Assembly (NCBI RefSeq): GCF_015637705.1 | Contig: NZ_JADOBE010000001.1 | Span: 186,001 to 250,000, forward strand | DNA: 64,000 nt | Direction of reading: 5' to 3' | DNA from: Pseudomonas sp. N040 | GTDB lineage: Bacteria > Pseudomonadota > Gammaproteobacteria > Pseudomonadales > Pseudomonadaceae | Shown: positions 51,488-60,288 of the stretch, one piece after another | Numbering within the stretch: the first letter of the stretch is position 1 | Layout of the letters: each line of letters begins with the position of its first letter | Translations under genes and position numbers: made by a program | The notes under the pieces: generated by a model | What the model was told of the DNA's origin: nothing | The model's input: only the letters and a program-made list of their open reading frames with translations | The model's database searches: none

Positions 51488-52825
51488 TCAGCTGGTTTCG
51501 AGGCTGACGAAGTAATTGCGCCAGGCCCAGCTGAGGGTCTCGGCGCAGAGGGCTGCAGTTTTGTCCCCGCCCAGGTAGCGCTGGCGATCCAGCGCCATGC
51601 CCAGCAGATCGCGTGGATGACAGGGCAGTAGCGGCGTCTGCGTTGGCTGGTGCAAGTGCTCGATCACGTATGTCACCAGCTCGGGGTCATACGGCACACC
51701 CTGCTTTTCACATTCCTGCTGCCAGATACGCGCGTACTCATCGGCGCGTAGATGCTCGAAATGCAGTTTGTAACCAATCCGCCGCAGGAAGGCTTCGTCG
51801 GCCAGCGTCAATGGATTGAGGTTAGTCGAAAAAACCAGGAGCAGATCGAAAGGGATCTCGCAATGCCGGCCACCGCCCAGATTGAGAAAATCCTTCTTTT
51901 CCTCCATCGGCACTATCCAGCGGTTGAACAGCTCTAACGGCGGCATGCGCTGACGACCCAGGTCGTCGATGATGAAAATTCCGTTGCTGGCCTTGAGCTG
52001 CAGCGGTGCCTGGTACTGCCGGTTGTAGGGATCGAAACGGACGTCCAGCATGTCCATGGTCAGCTCGCCACCGGTAATGACGATCGGGCGCTGGCAGCGC
52101 ACCAGCCGCCGGTCCACGCCCTGATCCAGGCGCAGGTTGGGTTTCTTCGGTTCCAGCGGCAGCGGCTTGTGCAGCTGTGGATCGAGGATCTCCAGCACCG
52201 TCTCGTTGATGGCGATGGCATGCGGTATCCACACCGCGTCACTGAACAGCCGGATCAGCCGCTGGCTGATATAAGTCTTGCCCGTGCCTGGCGGACCGTA
52301 AATCATCATCGCCCGCCCGGAGTTCATCGCCGGGCCGAGTTGATCAAGCAGCTCGTCGCGAATCACGATGTCGGCAAAGGCCTCATGCATGCTGTGCGCG
52401 TCGATTTCACAGTGGTGCACCGTCTGTGCCAGCAGCAGTTGCCGGTAACGGTCAACCGGATAGGGCGCCGGGCCGAGGTAACCACTGCGTGCCAAGGCAT
52501 CCCTGGCCGCACTGCGACCGCGCTCGGTCAAGCCATAACGCAGCCCCTGGCTACCCACCTGACCCAGCACCTCGATGCGGCCATCCTTGCGCAAAAACGC
52601 CAGCAGCTCCTCCAGCACCGGACCAGGCAGGGCCAGGCGCTCCACCAGTTGCGGCATGTCCAGCACCCCGGCGTCATGCAGATGCTTGCAGAGCAGATCA
52701 ACCAGCAGAACTTCTGTCAGTCCGGTATCCGCCACGCTGCAGGGTTGCGGTGCCAGTTGCTGCAGCGCATCGGCCTGGGCTTGAGCCTGCTCTTGATAAC
52801 GGCTCAGCGAACTGAGTACTGGCAT
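51488..52825 (-). CDS. MoxR-like AAA+ ATPase in the tad cluster
   Basis: 445 aa from ATG 52825, two bases after the prepilin-peptidase stop. N-terminal winged-helix-like region, then an AAA+ core with Walker A MIYGPPGTGKTYIS and IIDDLGRQRMPPLELFNRWI as Walker B and sensor region. It occurs with tad genes in several Pseudomonas and related bacteria; the role is not established, perhaps remodelling or regulation of pilus assembly. Confidence 0.8.
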   Translation of the reverse strand: MPVLSSLSRYQEQAQAQADALQQLAPQPCSVADTGLTEVLLVDLLCKHLHDAGVLDMPQLVERLALPGPVLEELLAFLRKDGRIEVLGQVGSQGLRYGLTERGRSAARDALARSGYLGPAPYPVDRYRQLLLAQTVHHCEIDAHSMHEAFADIVIRDELLDQLGPAMNSGRAMMIYGPPGTGKTYISQRLIRLFSDAVWIPHAIAINETVLEILDPQLHKPLPLEPKKPNLRLDQGVDRRLVRCQRPIVITGGELTMDMLDVRFDPYNRQYQAPLQLKASNGIFIIDDLGRQRMPPLELFNRWIVPMEEKKDFLNLGGGRHCEIPFDLLLVFSTNLNPLTLADEAFLRRIGYKLHFEHLRADEYARIWQQECEKQGVPYDPELVTYVIEHLHQPTQTPLLPCHPRDLLGMALDRQRYLGGDKTAALCAETLSWAWRNYFVSLETS

Positions 52826-52827
52826 GG

Positions 52828-53394
52828 CTAGCCCCCCACACGAGCGAATCGCAAACAAGCACTGACCAGGCTGCCGAGCAGAATGGCGCTACTGTAGGGG
52901 AAGCGTTGCCGGGCGACTGCATCATCAGGCGGGGCGATGTAGGTTCTTAAACTGGCAATCGCCCAGTAGCGCTGCAAGAAACGCAGCAACTGTTTCTTGT
53001 AGAGCAGAAACAACACCCCCAGAACTCCACCGGCAAGCAAACTGTAAACCGCCGCCCACCAAGCACCGGTGGCGCCCAGATAACTGCCTGCGACCGCCAT
53101 CAGCTTCACATCGCCGGCGGCCATGCCGCCCAGCAGGTACAGCGGCAGAAAACACAGCAAGCCGACAACCAGGCCAGCAGCCCAGACCAGCAAACCGTCC
53201 AGACCACCGAGCACTAGCTGTCCTGCCATGGCAACCACCACGCCCAGCGCCAAATAAAGATTGGGAATACGGTGCGTACGAATATCGCTGTACACCGCAC
53301 TCCCCAGCATCACGCTCAGCGAAACCAGCAGCACCAAGTCCACAGGAATGCTCCACACCCAGACTGCAGGACATAACAAACACTGACTTTCCAA
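52828..53394 (-). CDS. tadV: type IVb prepilin peptidase
   Basis: 188 aa, A24 family. Five or six membrane helices; the two catalytic aspartates are in YSDIRTHRIPN and in the GMAAGDVKLMA box (G-x-GD motif variant). Cleaves the Flp prepilin and the TadE/F-type pseudopilins. Lies 20 bp after the pilin gene. The name fppA or cpaA is used for the same gene in other organisms. Confidence 0.92.
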   Translation of the reverse strand: MESQCLLCPAVWVWSIPVDLVLLVSLSVMLGSAVYSDIRTHRIPNLYLALGVVVAMAGQLVLGGLDGLLVWAAGLVVGLLCFLPLYLLGGMAAGDVKLMAVAGSYLGATGAWWAAVYSLLAGGVLGVLFLLYKKQLLRFLQRYWAIASLRTYIAPPDDAVARQRFPYSSAILLGSLVSACLRFARVGG

Positions 53395-53413
53395 TGTCTA
53401 AAGGCAACAACCA

Positions 53414-53599
53414 TCAAGGACCGTTAATCGCATCGGTAAGGTCGGTGATAGCATTCGCAACGGCAGTACCCAGATCGGTAAATGCTATGACTGTAGCCCC
53501 AGCAACCAAGGCCCCAGCCACGGCATACTCCACAGTGGTCAGGCCTTCCTCATCCTGCAAAAACTTCAACACAGCCGTTTTGATCATTTGCAGATTCAT
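53414..53599 (-). CDS. flp: Flp/Fap-type IVb major pilin
   Basis: 61 aa. Prepilin leader ending in FLQDEEG, then LTTVEYAVAGALVAGATVIAF: the Gly cleavage site, the Glu at +5 and Tyr at +6 are the Flp motif. Very short, as expected of type IVb Flp pilins. First gene of the cluster that reads down to tadD. Confidence 0.95.
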   Translation of the reverse strand: MNLQMIKTAVLKFLQDEEGLTTVEYAVAGALVAGATVIAFTDLGTAVANAITDLTDAINGP

Positions 53600-53962
53600 T
53601 TTCCCACCTCACTCAATTGCAGATTCTTGAAAAGCGGCGCCCTCTGCACCTGCCTCCGATTACAACGCTAGTTGTCAGGCCAGCATGCGGTTAGGACTTT
53701 TTCGCAGATCAACAGGAGGCTTTTGCAGGCGACCCCTGGCGCCGCGTGAACGCCAGGAACAAACAGGTTCAGACGGCTACTGAGCTTCTGCCGGAAGACG
53801 ACTGCTGGAGGTTCCCTGCCCGGAACTTCCACCAAGTATTAAGCCCAGCGTTGCTTATAAGGATTCAATCTTTACACCAGCCGTTTTTGGCTATTCCCTT
53901 GCGTTGCGTGAGGGCTATTCCGGCTAAAGTAAAAAGTATCTTTATCAACCGCCGAGATACAC
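53600..53962. promoter_or_regulatory. divergent promoter region of flp and the AraC-type regulator
   Basis: 363 bp without a gene between flp (minus) and the regulator at 53963 (plus). It must hold both promoters. I see no decisive sigma-54 or sigma-70 pair by eye. Confidence 0.5.
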
Positions 53963-54808
53963 ATGATCCCGCACGCGCCCATCTCACCGCGGCTGTTGTG
54001 GTTCGATCTCACCCATGACCAGTCTGGTCCGAACTGCCTGACAGCCTTTGCTGACACCTGCCAGATCACCTTGGTGCGCGATCTGCAGGCCTGCCGACAG
54101 AGACTGAACACGGGGCAATCTCCGGACATGATCTGCATGCACTACGACCGTCCGGATGCGGTGGGCCTCGATCTGCTGCTGCAAGTAAAACGCGCCGCTC
54201 CGTCCATTCCGATCACCATGCTGAGCCTGCAGCACTCGGAGGAACTGGCTACTTGGGCTTTCCGCTCCGGGGTCTGGGAGTTCTTGCCTTGGCCGTTGCC
54301 GCCCGCTGAGCGGCAACGCTATCTGCAGGTATTGCACCAACTCTGCCAGTTACGCGGCTCGCAGCACGCGGAATGCAGACAGCCCCTGTTACGCACCAAC
54401 AGCTTGCCGGATAGCGTGCGCCTCACCGCACAATACCAGCGCCAACAGCCACTGCTCAGCGCAGTCCACTATATCGAGGAGCATTTTCACGAGCACATCG
54501 AGCAGAAGGCCGTGGCCGAGCAATGCGGCATGACACCGTTCCGCTTCAGCCGGCTGTTCAAGCAGACCTATGGCATTGGTTACCTCGAATTCATCCAGCG
54601 CAAACGCATGGAGAAAGCCGAAGAGCTGCTGTGCAACAGCGAAATGCCAATCACCAGCATCGCCTATGCCGTCGGCTTCCAGGATCCGTCTTATTTCGCG
54701 CGCGCCTTCAAGCAATATTTCGGCTGCTGCCCCAGCCAGCTTCGACAGGAAGACTCAGCCCCCTCACTGTTCACTGACGAGAGCACCAGCTGCCCAGTCG
54801 AACAGTAG
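53963..54808 (+). CDS. AraC-family regulator with atypical receiver-like domain, next to tad
   Basis: 281 aa. Residues 10-120 have the fold pattern of a response-regulator receiver, but at the phospho-acceptor position (DMICMHYDRPD, where DlvllDyrmP is usual) there is His rather than Asp and the usual C-terminal Lys is absent (LPWPL). The C-terminal 100 residues are a clear AraC DNA-binding domain: QKAVAEQCGMTPFRFSRLFKQ and ITSIAYAVGFQDPSYFARAFKQYFG. Divergent from flp, so likely the local activator of the pilus operon, perhaps controlled without phosphorylation. Confidence 0.85.
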   Translation: MIPHAPISPRLLWFDLTHDQSGPNCLTAFADTCQITLVRDLQACRQRLNTGQSPDMICMHYDRPDAVGLDLLLQVKRAAPSIPITMLSLQHSEELATWAFRSGVWEFLPWPLPPAERQRYLQVLHQLCQLRGSQHAECRQPLLRTNSLPDSVRLTAQYQRQQPLLSAVHYIEEHFHEHIEQKAVAEQCGMTPFRFSRLFKQTYGIGYLEFIQRKRMEKAEELLCNSEMPITSIAYAVGFQDPSYFARAFKQYFGCCPSQLRQEDSAPSLFTDESTSCPVEQ

Positions 54809-54944
54809 TTGCCGGCTTCAACCACCAATGCAGCAGTCGGCGTCGAGTCAACCCGCAAAGGCCAAAGCTCGCGCCGGGGGTGGCGCTCCCAGCAGAGCCA
54901 AGCAGCGCGAATCACCCAACGCGGCAGTGTTGCTTGCCGCGCAC

Positions 54945-55940
54945 CTAACCGCCGGTCATGTTCATGAAGCGCAGCACCTGCACCTCGTCGTTCCGGCGGA
55001 AGTCGTGGCCCCAGGGCTTGCGGGCGATGGCACCAAGCAGGGCGTCGCGGATGCGCGCCGGCTCGCCGGGGTAGCGGCGCAGGATGGCTTTCAGGTCCAG
55101 CCCCTGTTCGTTGCCCAGGCACAGCAGCAGGCGGCCCTCGGCCGTCAGGCGCACGCGGTTGCAGCTGGAGCAGAAGTTATGGCTGTGCGGCGAAATAAAG
55201 CCGATGCGGGTGTTGTCCACGCCGGGTATGCGCCAGTAACGCGATGGCCCCTGGGTTGATTCGGCGGACTCCACCAGACTGTGGCGCTGCTCGATCAGCC
55301 CGCGCACTTCGGCACTCGAACAGAAGGCTTCGGCACGGCTGTGCTCGCTGATGCTGCCCAGCGGCATTTCCTCGATGAAGCTGATGTCCAGCCGGTTGGC
55401 GATGGCGAAGTCGACCAGCGCCGGTACTTCGTCATCGTTGCGCCCCTTCATCACCACCACGTTGAGCTTGATGTGGGCAAAGCCTGCGTCCTGTGCTGCG
55501 CTAATTCCGGCCAGCACCTGCGCCAGATCGCCGGTGCGGGTTATGGATCGGAAACGTTCGGCGTCGAGGCTGTCGAGGCTGATGTTGAGACGCTTGACCC
55601 CGGCGCCGAACAGCCCGTCAGCGTAATGCTTAAGCTGCGAGCCGTTGGTGGTCAGCACCAGTTCGCGCAGGCCCGGCAGACTGGCAATACGCTCGCACAG
55701 GCCGACAATGCCGTTGCGCACCAGCGGCTCGCCGCCGGTCAGGCGGATCTTCTTCACCCCCAGGCCGACGAACTGCTCGGCCAGCAGGTACAGCTCTTCC
55801 AGCCCCAGCACCTGCTGGCGCGGCAGGAAGGTCATGTCCTCGGCCATGCAGTAGACGCAGCGGAAGTCGCAGCGATCGGTCACCGACATGCGCACATAGT
55901 CGATCTGCCGGCCGAAGCCGTCCTGCAACAAGCTGCCCAT
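54945..55940 (-). CDS. moaA: GTP 3',8-cyclase (molybdenum cofactor synthesis)
   Basis: 331 aa from ATG 55940 (AGGAGG seven bases upstream; GTG 55946 is a weaker option). Radical-SAM motif CDFRCVYC near residues 25-32, SAM-binding LTGGEPL, C-terminal cluster [18 protein letters not shown] and the terminal Gly-Gly required for activity. Converts GTP to the first molybdopterin precursor. Placed after narI and the isomerase gene, as in P. aeruginosa, where this copy serves nitrate reductase. Confidence 0.94.
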   Translation of the reverse strand: MGSLLQDGFGRQIDYVRMSVTDRCDFRCVYCMAEDMTFLPRQQVLGLEELYLLAEQFVGLGVKKIRLTGGEPLVRNGIVGLCERIASLPGLRELVLTTNGSQLKHYADGLFGAGVKRLNISLDSLDAERFRSITRTGDLAQVLAGISAAQDAGFAHIKLNVVVMKGRNDDEVPALVDFAIANRLDISFIEEMPLGSISEHSRAEAFCSSAEVRGLIEQRHSLVESAESTQGPSRYWRIPGVDNTRIGFISPHSHNFCSSCNRVRLTAEGRLLLCLGNEQGLDLKAILRRYPGEPARIRDALLGAIARKPWGHDFRRNDEVQVLRFMNMTGG

Positions 55941-55967
55941 CTCCACCCCTCCTGTGGGTGAGTGATC

Positions 55968-56059
55968 CGTAGGTTGGGTTGAGGCGCGAAGCGCCGAAGC
56001 CCAACATTAGCGACACATGACTTTCGTTGGGCTTCGCTGCGCTCAACCGCAACCTACGG
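55968..56059. repeat. REP-like palindrome between ppiC and moaA
   Basis: CGTAGGTTGGGTTGAGGCGCG ... GCGCTCAACCGCAACCTACG, two nested stems over 92 bp in the intergenic space of the nar operon. It can fold on both strands and may lower expression of the downstream gene. Confidence 0.7.
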
Positions 56060-56093
56060 GCGTGCGACAGCGGTTCCAAGTTCAGCCAGCGCT

Positions 56094-57044
56094 TTACTGC
56101 AGCAATGGCGAATCGGCGCCGGCCAGCTGAATGCTCTGGATATCCGCCGCCCCTATCAGGGTCTGGATGTACTGCGCCACGGCCTTCTGCCAGACGCGCT
56201 GATACAGCTCGCGGCGGATATCCTGCGCCACCGTCTCGTAGGGCAATTGCACGCCCTCGATGCGCTGATCGACATAAACCAGATGAAAGCCATAACGGCT
56301 TTCCAGCGGCTGGGTCACCAGACCTTGCGGCTGGCGAAACAACTGCTTCTCGAACTCGGGCACGGTCTGGCCCTTGCTCAGCTGGCCGAGGGCGCCACCC
56401 TGCGCTTTCGACGGGCAGGCCGAATGAGCCAGGGCCAACTCGGTGAAACGCTGCGGGTCGGCCTGCAACTGCAGCAACAGGGCGTCGGCCTGCTCGCGCC
56501 TGGCAATACGCGCCTCGATATCGTCCGGCGCACAGTCCAGCAGGATGTGCCGGGCGGCCAGCAGCGGCGCACTGACAAAACGCGCCAGATTGCTCTGGTA
56601 GAAATGCGTGCAGGCTGCCTCATCGGCTTCCGGCACCGGCACTTCACGCTCGATCAACTGGCGCAGCGCCGCCTCTTCGGCACTTTCACCCGCCACCGGG
56701 CTGGGCTGAATCGCCAGTTCGCGGCTGCGTTGCTGCAACAGCTCGCGAATCACCAGCGCCTGCGCGGCAAGGAACATCGCCTCGCTCTGTTCGGCGGCCG
56801 GGTGATATTGCAGTTCCAGCGCCAGTGCTTCCGGCTCGATCAGCACGCCATTCACGCGAATCCGCGGCCAGTCCTGCTCGCTGCTGGCGATCAGCAACGG
56901 CTCGGCTGGCTGTTGGGCTTCGCTGAGCTCAACCCAACCTACGGGCTCATGCGCCAGCTCGGTTGCCAGCAAAGGATTGGCCAATGGCTTGTCGCCACCG
57001 CAACCACCGGAACCACCATTCGCACCACCACATCCACAAGCCAT
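56094..57044 (-). CDS. PpiC-type (NifM-like) peptidyl-prolyl isomerase of the nar cluster
   Basis: 316 aa from ATG 57044 (GGAGG five bases upstream). Cys/Gly-rich start MACGCGGANGGSGGCGG, helical middle, then a parvulin domain near 170-270 (AARHILLDCA, HSACPSKAQGGALGQLSKGQTVPEFEKQLF, YGFHLVYVDQRIEG). No signal peptide, so it acts in the cytoplasm, probably folding nitrate reductase subunits. Residues around 36-46 (VGWVELSEAQQ) are encoded by half of a REP-like repeat. Confidence 0.88.
   Translation of the reverse strand: MACGCGGANGGSGGCGGDKPLANPLLATELAHEPVGWVELSEAQQPAEPLLIASSEQDWPRIRVNGVLIEPEALALELQYHPAAEQSEAMFLAAQALVIRELLQQRSRELAIQPSPVAGESAEEAALRQLIEREVPVPEADEAACTHFYQSNLARFVSAPLLAARHILLDCAPDDIEARIARREQADALLLQLQADPQRFTELALAHSACPSKAQGGALGQLSKGQTVPEFEKQLFRQPQGLVTQPLESRYGFHLVYVDQRIEGVQLPYETVAQDIRRELYQRVWQKAVAQYIQTLIGAADIQSIQLAGADSPLLQ
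56912..56943. repeat. half REP element inside the ppiC coding region
   Basis: GTTGGGCTTCGCTGAGCTC followed by AACCCAACCTACGG matches the arms of the intergenic palindrome at 55968-56059. It sits in frame and codes for VGWVELSEAQQ. Confidence 0.65.
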
Positions 57045-57066
57045 CACAACCTCCAACCTTTTCACT

Positions 57067-57147
57067 CGTAGGGTGGATAACGGCGCAGCCTTATCCACCA
57101 AGCGGATCACGCTGTGGACAAGCCGCAAGCGGCGTTGTCCACCCTAC
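57067..57147. repeat. REP-like palindrome between narI and ppiC
   Basis: CGTAGGGTGGATAACGGCG ... GGCGTTGTCCACCCTAC, about 80 bp, same family as the palindrome in the nrdD locus. Confidence 0.7.
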
Positions 57148-57295
57148 AAACCGGTTTCAATTCAACATACCAAGGATCGAGCGAGCTAGAGCCAGGCTAG
57201 GCGCAATCAGGCGAGGGACGCGGAGTTTACGGGCTGTAAATGAGCAGTCCCGAGCCTGATTGCAACGACGCATGGCCGACGCGCAGCCGATCCGA

Positions 57296-57988
57296 TCACT
57301 TCTGCCGCACGATCTGGTAGCGCCGTCCCAGGTACCACACCGGCGCACTGACGATGTGCACCAGGCGGGTGAAGGGAAACAGCACGAACAGGGTCAGGCC
57401 GAGGAACACGTGCAGCTTGTACACCAGGCTCACCGAGGCGATGGCTTCAGCGGCCTGCACCGGCTGCAGGGTCACGGTGTATTGCGCCCAGTTGGCCAGC
57501 AGCACCATCACCGAACCGTCCATGTGCTGAGTCGAAGCGAAGATGGTGCCCAGCCCGAGCAGCAGCTGCGCCAGCAGTACCAGCAGGATCATGATGTCCG
57601 AGGGATTGGACGAAGCCCGCACGCGCTCATCGGTCAGCCGGCGTTTCACCAGCATCAGCAAGCCGATCAGGCACAGGGTGCCAAACAGGCCACCGGAAAC
57701 CATCGCCAGCAACTGCTTGTTCTCGGTACTGATCACATGGTGATAGACCGACTCGGGCGTCAGCAGGCCGACAAAGTGTCCGGCCAGCACGAACAGCACG
57801 CCGACGTGGAACAGGTTGCTGGCGATGCGCATATAGCGCTGCTCGGCCGCCGTGCGGTTGAAGATCTGGCTGGAGCCGGCCTTCCAAGTGTATTGCGACA
57901 GATCGAAACGCGCCCAGCTGCCGATCAGGCAGATGGCCAGCGCGATGTACGGGTAAACCCCGAACAGCAACAAGTTCAACTTAGACAT
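57296..57988 (-). CDS. narI: respiratory nitrate reductase gamma subunit (cytochrome b)
   Basis: 230 aa, usual length. Five membrane helices; His residues for two b-type haems lie in FHVGVLFVLAGHFVGL and VYKLHVFLGLTLFVLFPFTRLVH. Takes electrons from quinol and passes them to NarH. Overlaps narJ by 8 bp. Confidence 0.96.
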   Translation of the reverse strand: MSKLNLLLFGVYPYIALAICLIGSWARFDLSQYTWKAGSSQIFNRTAAEQRYMRIASNLFHVGVLFVLAGHFVGLLTPESVYHHVISTENKQLLAMVSGGLFGTLCLIGLLMLVKRRLTDERVRASSNPSDIMILLVLLAQLLLGLGTIFASTQHMDGSVMVLLANWAQYTVTLQPVQAAEAIASVSLVYKLHVFLGLTLFVLFPFTRLVHIVSAPVWYLGRRYQIVRQK

Positions 57989-58736
57989 GACGTGCCTCCT
58001 GAGTCAGCTCGGTGGCCAACCCGTCCTGTTGGAAATCCACCCAGTGCAGCGGAATCGGTGATTCTTCGCGGGCCTTGCCCGGGGCGCTGGCCATGCTCGG
58101 GCAGCGGTCCTGCTGCTCGGCCTGCATGAAGTCCACCGCCTCCTCTTCCCAGAGCTTGTCGAGGGCCTCCAGCGAGTCGTCGCGCACTTCCGCGGCGACC
58201 TGCTCACGCACCTCGGCCAGTGCCACCTGCGGCTCGACGCCGGCAATCTGCAGCAAGGCGCGGAAGCAGCCGGCATAGGCGCTTTCGCGCTCGTCCAGCC
58301 GTGCTGCCAGCAGCGTCAGCAGATGCGCGACATCGGCCAGCCCCTCGCGGGCTTCGAGGTCGGCGCGGGTGGCGAGAAACTCCAGATACAAAGGGATGTA
58401 ATCCGGCAGCTCCCTGACGCCGATGGCAAAGCCGGCGGCTTCGTACTGCGCCATCAGGTCAACCATCGCCTGACCACGGTCGCGCGACTCGCCGTGCACA
58501 TGCTCGAACATCAGCAGCGACAGCGAGCGACCACGGCCGAACAGGGCGCCGTAGTGCTCCTGGCCGTCCATCAGGTCGTTGGCGCAGATCAGTTCGAGCA
58601 GTTCGTGCAATGCACTGCGCTGCTGCGGACTGATTTCGCGACTGGCAGCAATCGCCTGATCCAGTTCGTCACGCCCGGCCAGCAGCTGCTCGGCCGGGTA
58701 ATCCAGCAGCAGGGAAATCACCTTGAGGATTTGCAT
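57981..58736 (-). CDS. narJ: nitrate reductase assembly chaperone
   Basis: 251 aa from ATG 58736, where GGAGG is seven bases upstream; ATG 58742, overlapping the narH stop, would leave only one base of spacing. Helical protein with MQILKVISLLLDYPAEQL and the conserved ERSLSLLMFEHVHGESRDRGQAM-like motif (here GRSLSLLMFEHVHGES). Inserts the molybdenum cofactor into NarG before membrane docking; not part of the mature enzyme. Confidence 0.95.
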   Translation of the reverse strand: MQILKVISLLLDYPAEQLLAGRDELDQAIAASREISPQQRSALHELLELICANDLMDGQEHYGALFGRGRSLSLLMFEHVHGESRDRGQAMVDLMAQYEAAGFAIGVRELPDYIPLYLEFLATRADLEAREGLADVAHLLTLLAARLDERESAYAGCFRALLQIAGVEPQVALAEVREQVAAEVRDDSLEALDKLWEEEAVDFMQAEQQDRCPSMASAPGKAREESPIPLHWVDFQQDGLATELTQEARHV

Positions 58737-58738
58737 GC

Positions 58739-60277
58739 TCATTCCTCCCATACCTGCACGGTTTTCAGGATGTCGCGCTGGTTGGCCTTCTTCGCCCCGA
58801 ACAGGTTGGTGTCGGAGCCGCTGCTGCAACCGCTGCCGAAGCTGAAGCCGCAACCGGAACGTTCGGCAAAGGCATCGCTCATGGCGTCCTCGCGGTGTGC
58901 GCTGGGCACCACGAAACGGTCTTCGTAGTTGGCAATCGCCAGGTAGCGGTACATCTGCTCGACCTGATCGACCGACAGCCCTACGTCTTCCAGCACCTTG
59001 AGGTCTTGCACGCCATCCACTTGCTCGGAGCGCTTGTAGGCGCGCATCGCCAGCAAGCGCTTGAGCGCCAGTTTGACCGGGGCCACATCGCCGGCAGTCA
59101 GCAGGTTGGCCAGGTAGCGCAGCGGAATGCGCAGGCTGTCGACATCAGGGATCACCCCGTTCATGCCTACAGTGCCAGCGGTCGCGGCGTTCTGGATCGG
59201 AGACAACGGCGGCACGTACCAGACCATCGGCAGCGTGCGGTATTCCGGGTGCAGCGGCAGTGCCAGCTTCCAGTCCACCGCCATCATGTACACCGGCGAG
59301 CGCTTGGCCGCCTCGAGCACCGAATGCGGCACACCGTCGGCCAGCGCCTGCTTGATCACCGCTGGATCATGCGGGTCGAGGAAGATATCCAGCTGCTTCT
59401 GATACAGGTCCTGCTCGTTCGGCGTGCTGGCCACTTCGTGGATGCGGTCGGCGTCGTACAGCAACACGCCGAGGTAGCGGATGCGGCCGACGCAGGTTTC
59501 CGAACAGACGGTCGGCATGCCAGCTTCAATGCGCGGGTAGCAGAAGATGCACTTCTCGGATTTGCCGCTCTTCCAGTTGAAGTAGATCTTCTTGTACGGG
59601 CAGCCGCTGATGCACATGCGCCAGCCGCGGCACTTGTCCTGATCGATGAGGACGATGCCATCTTCTTCACGCTTGTAGATCGCACCACTCGGGCACGAGG
59701 CTGCGCAGGTCGGGTTGAGGCAGTGCTCGCACAGCCGCGGCAGGTACATCATGAAGGTATTTTCATACTCGCCGTAGATGTCGGCCTGGATCTGGTCGAA
59801 GTTCTTGTCCTTGCGCCGTTTGGCGAACTCGGTACCGAGAATCTCTTCCCAGTTCGGGCCCCACTCGATCTTCTGCATGCGCTTGCCGGTCAGCACCGAA
59901 CGCGGCCGCGCGGTCGGCTGGTGCTCGCCCAGCGGCGCGGTGTGCAGGTGCTGGTAGTCGAAGTCGAATGGCTCGTAGTAGTCGTCGATGCTCGGCAGAT
60001 CCGGGTTGGCGAAGATGTTCGCCAGCACGCGGAACTTGCCGCCAATACGCGGGTTGATCGAGCCGTCCTTGTTGCGTACCCAGCCGCCTTTCCACTTGTC
60101 CTGGTTTTCCCACTCTTTCGGGTAACCGATACCCGGCTTGGTCTCGACGTTGTTGAACCAGGCGTATTCCATGCCTTCACGGCTGGTCCAGACGTTCTTG
60201 CAGGTGATCGAGCAGGTGTGGCAACCGATGCACTTGTCGAGGTTCAGGACCATTCCAACTTGTGAACGAATCTTCAT
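58739..60277 (-). CDS. narH: respiratory nitrate reductase beta subunit (iron-sulfur)
   Basis: 512 aa, full length. Four ferredoxin-like Cys clusters: CIGCHTCSITCKNVW, CEHCLNPTCAASCPSG, CRGWRMCISGCPYKK and CIFCYPRIEAGMPTVCSETC. The Trp in CRGWRMC, in place of Cys, gives the [3Fe-4S] centre typical of NarH. Carries electrons from NarI to NarG on the cytoplasmic face. Starts 11 bp after narG. Confidence 0.97.
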   Translation of the reverse strand: MKIRSQVGMVLNLDKCIGCHTCSITCKNVWTSREGMEYAWFNNVETKPGIGYPKEWENQDKWKGGWVRNKDGSINPRIGGKFRVLANIFANPDLPSIDDYYEPFDFDYQHLHTAPLGEHQPTARPRSVLTGKRMQKIEWGPNWEEILGTEFAKRRKDKNFDQIQADIYGEYENTFMMYLPRLCEHCLNPTCAASCPSGAIYKREEDGIVLIDQDKCRGWRMCISGCPYKKIYFNWKSGKSEKCIFCYPRIEAGMPTVCSETCVGRIRYLGVLLYDADRIHEVASTPNEQDLYQKQLDIFLDPHDPAVIKQALADGVPHSVLEAAKRSPVYMMAVDWKLALPLHPEYRTLPMVWYVPPLSPIQNAATAGTVGMNGVIPDVDSLRIPLRYLANLLTAGDVAPVKLALKRLLAMRAYKRSEQVDGVQDLKVLEDVGLSVDQVEQMYRYLAIANYEDRFVVPSAHREDAMSDAFAERSGCGFSFGSGCSSGSDTNLFGAKKANQRDILKTVQVWEE

Positions 60278-60288
60278 GGCATTAATCC

